This document shows, in pieces, positions 55,641 through 64,000 of a stretch of 64,000 nucleotides of DNA. The stretch covers positions 95,307 through 159,306 of the forward strand of contig WSYH01000838.1 of assembly GCA_036426205.1 (NCBI GenBank). The letters run 5' to 3'. The translations under genes were made by a program, and so were the position numbers. Position 1 is the stretch's first letter; each line of letters begins with the position of its first letter. This DNA is from Ascaphus truei. Taxonomy: Eukaryota > Chordata > Amphibia > Anura > Ascaphidae. The notes beneath the pieces were generated by a model that worked only from the letters and a program-made list of their open reading frames with translations, was not told the origin of the DNA and did not search any database.

Positions 55641-56474
55641 TAGGTAGGGTTGCCAGGTGGCTCCTCCAAAAATACTGGACACAATGGTGAAATGTGTGAC
55701 ATGCTCGAGACACACACACCCCCCGCACCTCTCCCCGCTCCATGCTGTTTCCTTCTATGCCGGGAGTCCAATCCGGAAGCGTGGACCCCCCCCCCCTGCA
55801 GTTCTACCGCGGCTTTAAGCCTTTTCAGTCGTGGCTCGCGAGACCACACGTCTCACTGCATCTGTACGTGTCTGTGTTTAATCCAATACAGAATGTATCG
55901 TTGGGTTGGTGTACAGTGGTACAAGACAACAGCACCATCAGATTGGTCATGCAACAGCGCCATTAGATACAGTACACGCTGTTCACGGGACAGCAGAGTT
56001 TGGTTTCAATGGCCGTTGCACTTTCTGCAAGGCAATTACTGGAAAGTTTTAATGGGGTGACATGGTAATCACGGGGAAATGTGTTAGACAGGATGGAATA
56101 GGCGGTTTTTCCAGGATAAACTCCATCGCAGAATTCTTGGCAGACCGCAGGAACACCTGCAGGAAAGGAGTTCGAAAAGGCAGGACGGCCCAAAGTTCAG
56201 CAGCTGGGAACGGAATATCCTAGCAGGAGAAGAAGTCGCGTCTTCTGATTACTTGGTTTGCCCAAAGGTAAAAGCAAAGCTAATGTGAGGAAGCTATTCT
56301 GTGCTTGTACAGAAGCTACCAATACATAATACCTGCTGCCCCGAGAGGGTTCTATCTCATATGTGATACATTTATACTACATAAAGCACAAGCAGAATAT
56401 AAGGGGAATGTTCTCTTTACCATTGCTCCCGATAGAGAAAAGAAAACAAGAATAATTATATAACATCTATAGTC
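55641..56474. other. No gene; possible MITE end at 55643
   Basis: TAGGGTTGCCAGGTGGCTCC followed by AAAATACTGGACA resembles a DNA-transposon end (CAGGGTTGCCA type), but no matching right end is seen. The rest is unique. Confidence 0.35.
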
Positions 56475-56740
56475 CAGGGGTGGGTAACCTGCGGCTTTTT
56501 CCGCACCTACATGCGTCTCTCCTCTGTCCGCAGGTCGCTGCTTCACAGCTGCTGCCTCCCTCTCACTGTCCTGCCGGTGGCTGCGGGGGGGGGGGGGGGG
56601 GGGCGGCCAGTGCTGGTCAAGCTTCTTGTTGCCTCCGGGCATCTCCCCAGCTCCTGCAATGTCCGACGCTGGGCCTCTCTCATGACGGTGCCCAACGGAG
56701 GTGCGCGCCACAACGTCCGATCAAGCTTAAAGCCTAGTCC
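56475..56740. mobile_element. hAT-like element, left end only
   Basis: CAGGGGTGGGTAACCTGCGG at 56475 is a typical hAT terminus. A G20-class run lies at 56584-56603. No right terminal repeat is recognised before 56750. Confidence 0.5.
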
Positions 56741-57985
56741 CACAGTACCATAAATGTATATATTTAATTGTGCCAACTAGAATGCTACTGGGAGGGTGAC
56801 CTCAAATATACAACTGGAAACAAAGACGCCCCCACGAGCACCCAATGTGCCAATTATTTGGTTTATTTCTTTGTCTTTTCTCTTTGGCTAGAGTGGATGG
56901 AGTTCAACTGACTTCAAAATGATGGTATAAAGAGGAACTCCAAGCAGCACGTTAAAAAATAAATGTTCAAAATATTTTTTTTTGTTTTAATATATGCAGC
57001 CTTTGATTACCTATATTGAAAACTAATTACCTAAGCTGCCGATCGATTGGTTCTCCCGTGAGCGATCAGCACAGATCCTGCTTCCCTGGGTTCACTAAAT
57101 GGCTGCCTTTCCGTTTCAATCAATCCTTCAATCAGTGTAACTCAGCAGCTACAATGTATCCTGATATTACTAAGGTAACATTATGTAATGTTACATTTTG
57201 CAGCTCAAACTGCTGGGAACATTGGCAGCAAATGATCACAAACAGGAAAGTGTTGCAAAGATCTTGCACTGCTGGGGAAGTGGCTAAAGGATGCTCAGTA
57301 TATTAAACTCATTTAAAAAAATGGTATTAAGAGTAGTAGTATTATCTAATACTACAAACTGATTTATTTATTTTTTAGAACACACATGGGATAGAGCTGG
57401 GATCGTTCCTCTAACATTTATACATACCGGTTGTCTTTGTTTGTAATACTTTATTTTATTACACTGTAGCTTGCACTAACTGTCCTAATTTTAAGTATTT
57501 TTACTACATGATCCTAAAGAAGTGGACAGTCACAATAATAATGGTTATTTGGTTTCCCTATTATTTGGATGATTCCTTTTTAACTAATATCTTCTATTTT
57601 TTCTATGAACGGTTGACTTTGTTCGGAGACCTTTTTTGGGAGTTGGGAGCTGTGTGCAGGGGTACGACGCCTTGTTTTATAGTTTAACTGCTGAGGGATC
57701 TAACTCCATCTTCATCAAAAGTTCTTGGCAACTATTCAATAAGCTTTGAACTCGCTTCCCAGGGAAATCCATTCAAATGACTGGGACTAAATACTTCTCC
57801 AGCAGAGGAAAGTAGCTTCAGTTCACAGCATATTCCATATGGACCTTTTCATCTTTTGTATCGTATACTAGAAAAAAAATGTAATCTGTTTACAATTCCT
57901 TAAGCAGGGACGCTCAGCTGCAGCCCCTGTGAGCCACGAGGTAGCACCTTAGCGCATAACGCCTGCAGTTTCGGGGTAAGGAATG
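56741..57985. other. No gene seen; AT-rich
   Basis: No recognised repeats. A 96-residue frame at 57016-57306 is unsupported. Confidence 0.35.
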
Positions 57986-57989
57986 GTGT

Positions 57990-58007
57990 CACACACACAC
58001 ACACGCA

Positions 58008-58051
<44 letters not shown>

Positions 58052-58054
58052 CAT
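57990..58054. repeat. (CA)n microsatellite
   Basis: CACACA with a few CACG interruptions, about 60 bp. Confidence 0.97.
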
Positions 58055-58153
58055 ATTGGTGTCATTTGGAGTGCCTTTGGGATTGTGACCTAAAATGTAT
58101 ACCACGAAACAAGATCCCCAATGATACAGCCAACATTCCAAATTATTTAGTAC

Positions 58154-58395
58154 ATTAATATGTATTTTATCTCTATTCTTTCCTCATAAATATGGGGCAC
58201 TTCGTTTAATACTTTGGCCAAAATATTGTAATCCTGCAACACGGTTGGCTGGACATACATGCCTAAAGGGTTAAAATGTAAGATGCACTATATGTGCTAT
58301 GTATGAGCTACAGTGCAATTAGAACTGGTTAAAAAAACAAGTGCAATAATAATTAAAAAATGAAATAATTAACTGTAGCTCATGGCACTTATACT
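58154..58395 (+). repeat. Dispersed repeat I, copy 2
   Basis: Direct-orientation match to 54818-55062 at about nine bases in ten, with a small gap near 58260. A short antisense piece of the same repeat lies at about 58690-58737 (TTTTGGCCAAAGTATTGAAC), on the other side of a LINE tail. Confidence 0.88.
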
Positions 58396-58419
58396 GCTGC
58401 AGTATCTTATCCCCTTCTC

Positions 58420-58620
58420 TGTATGTATGTATGTATGTATGTATGTATATAGCGCCATTAATGTACAAAGCGCTTCACCGCAGTGATACACGTGACATAA
58501 TAATATAAATAACAAATTATACAAATAACGTATAATAGGAATAAGCGCTTCAGACAAAATGAACATTAGGAAAAGGAGTCCCTGCCCCGAAGAGCTTACA
58601 ATCTAATTGCAGTGGAAGAA
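58420..58620 (-). repeat. LINE 3' tail, antisense, ending in (GTAT)n
   Basis: (TATG)n at 58420-58447, then ATAGCGCCATTAATGTACAA, AGCGCTTCACCGCAGTGATA, GGAGTCCCTGCCCCGAAGAG and CTTACAATCTAATTGC. As at 12.79 kb the tail end is a TATG/CATA microsatellite, here still short. Confidence 0.78.
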
Positions 58621-58739
58621 ATGCACGAGACCATATAATATTGGTAGTGTAGGACCTACTGAAATAGAGCCACAGTGACGTGGTTGCAGGCGTAAAATAT
58701 TTTGGCCAAAGTATTGAACTAAGCGACCCATATTTGTGA

Positions 58740-60140
58740 CGAACGAGTACCCATAAAATACACAGTAATGTACTGATGAATGTGTCCTGTTGAATGCAGG
58801 GCTGTGGCTCTTGTCTTTTGTCTCCGTGTTCACTGATGGGACTCTCATTGAGCTGAGAATTTGCCCCACTTTTTTCTAGCTCTGACACTTTCATATATAA
58901 CCCTTCAAACAGTGTTCTTTTTAATTGCCCTCCAATAAACATATGTAAAAACAAAAGCATGTCGATGACAAATAATCTGTGCTCCCGACATTTTGGGGGT
59001 ATTAACATATGTTCAATGACTTTAGTTTAACCATGACTAACCAATGATTTTCCTCCAAATTTACCTTGACCGAGTTACAGCCTTATCCATCACATAATGG
59101 CTTTTCTGCATCTCTCTGATCTCCCCTATAATATTGGTTAGGTTTGTGGTCCTCCCGACCCCCTGTATATCATCTTTCCTAACATCGAAATGTTTTCTTT
59201 CCAACTCACCCGTTCCTATTAAGCGCTGAACCATTGACTGTCCATTCGGAGCTTCCTACGGGGATTTCAGCCGCCCTTCCACCCTACATCTTCTGCAGCG
59301 CAGTAGTTGATAACTGATAAATAAAATCCAGTGTGATCCTAAAAGACTAATTCACTAGGCCCCGATAGGTGGTATGAAGGGGGTATCGGAGCGCAATCTT
59401 GTGTTAACTGCCATTCTGAAATTACCGTCCATTAATCCAACTCTAAATTGGACGCCAATACAAGACGGGCATTATTTAACGCGTGTACGCCCATGTTGAG
59501 CGCGTTTAAATAAATTAGAAATAGACACGCCTCCACTCTGCCTGTTGAATCGTTATGTAAACGACCCCCACACAAACGGTCTTATGCGCTCATTTTTGGC
59601 CAACTTTAAATTGGCGTCTTTTTTTTTTTTTTACGAGCTGCAAACAGACTTTTTGCGCCGTTAGTCAACTGTTTATCTTATGACTTGGGCCCAGTTAATA
59701 ATTATGTTTAAAAAAACCATACACACACACAATCAGAGGAAGAAATTGCATTGTTTTTGGTGAAATTCTCTTTCTATAATAACTCTGGTGCATTTTTTAG
59801 CAGTTGTAAGACTTGATAAATAGTCCCTAATATTCCTACGTACAGACACTAGCTCCATTATTCTGATACCTATACTTTCTGAAAGAGTTCAATCGTCTGC
59901 TAAAATGTTTCTTTGCGCTTGGAATGTGCTTGATAATTGCCAAAGGTAACCCAGTCAGATTAATCTCTTGCTTTTAATCCTCTCAGTACTGTAGGTTATT
60001 ATGGCAAGGTATAGTAATACTTTTATAGTATCAAATTAGATAAGCAAGGCGAGGATTTCAATTTTAATGCTCTTATCTTGCTATTTTGACCTTTACGACA
60101 ATCTTTCATAAGCTTTCAGAGTTTGCTCTTCTTTTAATAC
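58740..60140. other. No gene; AT-rich blocks and a possible old MITE
   Basis: 59350-59700 has AAATTGGACGCCAAT and TTTAAATTGGCGTC in inverted order and may be a decayed inverted-repeat element. 59860-60130 is repeat-free and complex (CCAGTCAGATTAATCTCTTG, AAATTAGATAAGCAAGGCGA), a candidate conserved block. Confidence 0.35.
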
Positions 60141-60147
60141 TGTAGTG

Positions 60148-60455
60148 CAGCGGTGCCCAAACTGGGGGGCGCAAGAATTTCTAGGGGGGGGCGCGGCAGT
60201 TACAGAGGCCCCGCGCTCTTCCCCAAGGCATTTAAATTCAATGCCAGGGGAGGCATGAGGCCTCTGTAACTCCCTTACCTGATCTCTGCCGGCTCTTCAG
60301 CAACGCGTCGCCAAGGTAACGCGCGTCAAATGACGTGGTGGGGTCACGTCACATGCCCCACGGTGTCATTTGACGCCGGGCCCTTGGAGAGGGGGGCCGC
60401 GAACACTGCAGATGGCAGGCAGGGGGGCGCAGGTCAAGAAGTTTGCGCACCCCTG
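60148..60455. mobile_element. hAT-type MITE, family C, 8-bp target duplication
   Basis: The ends CAGCGGTGCCCAAACT and AAGTTTGCGCACCCCTG are inverted. CTGTAGTG (60140-60147) and CTTTAGTG (60456-60463) flank it with one mismatch. The inner pair GCGTCAAATGACGTGG / GTGTCATTTGACGCC is shared with 43033. 308 bp. Confidence 0.9.
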
Positions 60456-62575
60456 CTTTAGTGATTAGTTTCAGGGTCACCATCAGGTGGGGGAAGGGTG
60501 TCAGGCCAACGGTCCCAGGCCTACCAATGAAGGAGGCTAGGCCGGCTGAACCCAGAAGTTGAGCCTGATTGGAAGTCTCTGCTGTCCGCCATGTTTAACA
60601 GGTTGGTCACCTCTGCCCAACAACCTTGGGCCCAGGTGCAGAATACTGTCCCGGGAACGCCAGCGGCGGATCTGATTGGTATTACAATTTGCTTATATTT
60701 TTAGGTATATCATTTCTTTTTATTTGACCAGCTACGTGGGTTGATGTTGCTCTTGCTTCTCAATTTCTCGAGGGTTGTTATCTTCCGTTCAATTTTTTTG
60801 CCAGCTGCAAATTCCTCCAAATTCTCAAGGTCGTGAATTTGCGCCAATATTTAACACACCTCTAATAACTACCCCAGGTCCGAGGTGATATAGACATTAT
60901 TGGCTAATACTATGCATTGGATGTGAGAAACTGATTAACAATCTTCTTCCAGGGAACGAAGATTATACAGAAATGGCTTCAGGGCATCAAAGTAACATTT
61001 TCTGCAGCAAAACTGATACAAATAACGGAATTCCTTTACTTTGATCTGGTGCCGTTTTCTTCCCAAATTTTTAAGGTCAAAGGGGGCGATGTATAAAAAC
61101 GTGATATTTCCAAATCAACGGTAAACGTGCATTGTGTTAATAAAAATTAACTACCGGTATTCACATAAAATCATTAGCGGCATATGAAGGTATGTCACTG
61201 CTCATACGCGCTTTATTCGTATTTAAATGGAGTGTCAGTAAAACGTATGTATTTAAATAAGTCTTAATAAAACCTAATTGAAATATATGACCGTTTTTCA
61301 ACTGGACAGTTCTTCAATGGGATACATTGCGGACCGATGAAAAGTCGACAAAGCCACTATGTTCATACACGCATGCGCCGAGTAAGGTTTCCAAGACATT
61401 GACACACACTCCGTACGACACATACAAATAGGTTTTTTACGTTGGCGCACAGAGACGCACTAACTTATTCTTACGGGTGGCATTTTTACAACAAACTCAC
61501 TTATAGCGAGACGTTAATCATAGCACGCAAAACACTTTCATAAATATATCCCCTACACACGTATCAGTCTATTTATCAAAGTTTCCTGGCTGCAAAACAG
61601 GTGAGAAAAAACTTAACTTGTAACTATCCAAGAAGGTGATTCCAATGGCATCGGTTTGCACTGGTTTTGCACTATGGAGACTAGTGCTAAGCTTCAAAAG
61701 GGGTTCAGTTTATTTTGCAATCAAGAGCTGCTTTACACTGTGACTACACTGTGGGTTTAACCTCTGTAGGGTTGCAACGCTGAAGAATCCCCCACTGTAT
61801 ATGGTAACAGTCCTACATTCTAAGCTCCTGATAGCTGGATCAGCTGTTTCGATGAGAGATTCAGTTGTTGACTTTGGACTCTTCAACTTCATCAGTTCTT
61901 ATTTATGCCTTGCCACGGTCCACTGACTTGAAGGTGAAACCCTATGCCGTGCTGGGAAAACCAAAACCACAGGGACAACTTTGGCTCCTAGAAAAGAAAA
62001 AAATCTTCCCTTGGCTATGTTATTTTGTTAAACCTGCCTCTCAACCTCAGGGTTGACATTTGCTGTTGGTGTAATATATGGTTCTTTTGAAACTCAAGTG
62101 GGAATTTGCTCCAACTCCAGCTCCAAAGGGCACTGGAAAATGTTGCTTTTGCCAGAAGCACAAGTGGTTACCTCCTATTTAGAATGACCCTCTGATCACC
62201 TCCCCCACCCAGAAACCGACATGAATTGAACTCCTATAACGTTAGTTAATGACCCTTCTGCATGTCCTGCTCTTTTTTTTTTATCTTTAGACTACAATGG
62301 GATATCTTTCATTTTAACTTCCTGGACAATTTATATATTAAACGGTTTTATCTCCTGAACAAAACTTCAGATTTAAAAAATAAAGACAGCGTTTGAATGG
62401 GGAAGAAGATATTTCTTAACACTAGCAGGTGTTTGGCCTTTTAACCCCCACTCAGAATTAGTAGGGGTTGAGGTGTGCTAAAGCTTAGCATCCTTTAGTG
62501 AATCTGGTGCAAAGTTAGTAATAAAAATGGCTATCAGTGTGGATTGCATAAATCTTTTATTAATCACACTCGGCA
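60456..62575. other. No gene; possible inverted-repeat element at 61080-61560
   Basis: AGGGGGCGATGTATAAAAAC (61080) and TTTCATAAATATATCCCCTA (61537) are weak inverted ends. The interval has GCGC/TACG-rich words. 61560-61640 (TATTTATCAAAGTTTCCTGG) may be a diverged scrap of repeat G. Nothing coding is supported. Confidence 0.35.
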
Positions 62576-62579
62576 GGTC

Positions 62580-62722
62580 CAGCAAATACAAATCACACTT
62601 GTGGTGCATTCACATGTCTCTCACAGGTCTGCAATGCTGCCGTTCACCAGTATTGCCTAGCATACCGTGCTTTCGCTGCAGCCAGGAATTCTGGGTAATG
62701 ACATGCAAATGAGCACTCACTA
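62580..62722. mobile_element. Family E MITE, half copy
   Basis: CAGCAAATACAAATCACACT, TCACAGGTCTGCAATGCTGC, TTTCGCTGCAGCCAGGAATT and CTGGGTAATGACATGCAAAT. Next to a family B element. Confidence 0.78.
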
Positions 62723-62746
62723 AGGAAATAACCTAGGTGTTGTACA

Positions 62747-62901
62747 AAAGGGGCGGCCAACGCCAGTTCTCAAGGGCCACCAACCGGTCAGGTGTTCAGG
62801 ATATCCCTGCTTCAGCACAGGAGGCTCAACCAGTGGCTCAGTCATAATCACTGGAAACCTGACCTGTTGGCGGTCCTCGAGCGTTGGTGTTGGCCGCCCC
62901 T
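62747..62901. mobile_element. hAT-type MITE, family B, 8-bp target duplication
   Basis: GTTGTACA (62739-62746) and GTTGTACC (62902-62909) flank it. The ends AAAGGGGCGGCCAACGCC and GTTGGCCGCCCCT are inverted. It is the shortest copy: the right half of the inner palindrome is deleted between GTCATAATCACTGG and AAACCTGACCTGTTGGC. Confidence 0.9.
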
Positions 62902-62909
62902 GTTGTACC

Positions 62910-64000
62910 AGGCCTTGGCGCCCAGCACGGTGGACATGTATTTAACCTCATACCAGGAAACATTCTTCAAATGCAAACGACGCGCCCCCGCCCCTCCGCA
63001 GCAGTTGGGTAATCAGGGGAAGCGTGTGCCAGATGCAGCTTTGCATGTTAATCCCCTGTAATCATCACAGCCGGGAAAAACTGCGGCTGTTTAAATCAAT
63101 GGCAGCTTCACCACAATTATCATTTATAGCAAACGCTGCCAAAACAGTCTTGTTCGTGCTACTTTATCAGTCAGTAAAACTAAACGCTAGATGATGGATG
63201 AGCTTCCAAACAACCGTGAGTAGTGTCAACCGAATAATTGCGGCTATTAGGGGAATGTGTACCTAAATGCCTCCAGCAATGATTTAATTAACCCCTCTAG
63301 CACAGGACAGGTTAATTGATTGAGGTTAAAGAGAAGCCATTATCACAAGAACATCATTTGAAAATGATGCATGAAGAAGAATGGTTATTTACTCCCTATC
63401 TGCCGGAGGGGACGGGGAAGTTTTCGGAGCTGCAGTAACTACTCCAGCGGTGGAAAATCAATCATATTAAAGGATTTTAGGGGGAAATTCTAAATGCGAT
63501 TTTCAATTTTCCATATATAGTAGGGAAGAACCTCACCCTAGTTTTTATTATTTAAAAAATACAACCCATAAACATTTATTCGGAAAAAAAGTAACTTTTT
63601 ATTATTGTCACCTCTTAGTAAGAAATGCTGTAACCTTCTCCAGCAATGGTTGCCCATTTTTTTTAAATCCCGTCTTCGCCAATAGTCATTGTTTTGCTAT
63701 TGGATCCAAATTTATTTTAGTGCGCAAAGCAAGATGGCCAAGTAGTGTGATTGCCCCCCAAATATCCCATTTAAAACAATAAAGAAATATGTTGGCTATC
63801 AGGCTATTGATAGTGAGAGACAAGCTCTTATTCACCGTTCTGTATACTTTCCTTTTTAATCGCTACTTTGTGTCTCCCAGTGAGAATATATCTATCGTAT
63901 CATTCTGAGCATCATTGTAAGTCTCCTGGTGACCCCTAGGTTCAGAAACACTGGGTGGGAATCACTGGTGTATAGTGTCTCAGGTGGGAAACGCTGGTGT
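62910..64000. other. No gene; AT-rich unique sequence
   Basis: No recognised repeats. 63280-63480 is complex and repeat-free (GGTTAATTGATTGAGGTTAA, CATCATTTGAAAATGATGCA) and has a near-palindromic CATCATTTGAAAATGATG. Confidence 0.35.

Overview
The window is repeat-dense, non-coding vertebrate nuclear DNA, most likely from an anuran amphibian. The evidence is indirect. It has LINE 3' ends of L2 type, a CORE-SINE-like element, many short inverted-repeat transposons of several superfamilies, and Helitron-like ends. I found no splice-supported exon, no rRNA or tRNA gene and no CRISPR. Every long open frame lies in a tandem array or in low-complexity sequence. The species assignment is inference.

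Layout: 1-5 kb holds a palindromic MITE cut by the window edge, a hAT-type MITE with a perfect 8-bp target duplication, and mostly unique sequence. 5-7.2 kb is one L2-like LINE 3' end carrying two minisatellites (55 bp and 61 bp units) and a Harbinger-type MITE in its 3' tail. 7.7-8.35 kb is a palindromic MITE split by another Harbinger-type MITE. 10.5 and 15.6 kb hold two copies of one repeat; the second is broken by a Tigger/pogo-like MITE, so the first shows the empty site. 12.8-14.6 kb is a (CA/CATA) microsatellite that starts at the tail of a LINE copy. 17.4-19.2 kb is a Helitron-like element on the minus strand filled with (TG)n. 19.2-30.8 kb is a mosaic of small transposons, 48-bp and 36-bp tandem arrays and a two-stage foldback element. 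30.8-35.2 kb is largely unique. 35.2-37.6 kb is a compositionally odd block: GC-rich, then strongly G-poor. 37.8-38.7 kb is a 57-bp array, and 40.2-40.75 kb is a dead Tc1-type transposon 5' half. 41.8-43.4 kb holds three MITEs. 44.1-48.8 kb is a 39-bp GA-rich array that becomes noisy. 49.25-51.64 kb is a second Helitron-like element on the plus strand, filled with different arrays. 51.7-64 kb is again a MITE/LINE mosaic with stretches of AT-rich unique sequence.

The most notable result is a pair of Helitron-like elements in opposite orientation. They share both termini (A|TC start; hairpin followed by CTAG|T end) and a short sub-terminal CCAAT-type segment, but their interiors are almost wholly different tandem arrays. 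No genes act together here. The value of the window lies in its nested transposon record (empty sites and target duplications can be read directly) and in several repeat-free AT-rich blocks that could be conserved regulatory DNA.
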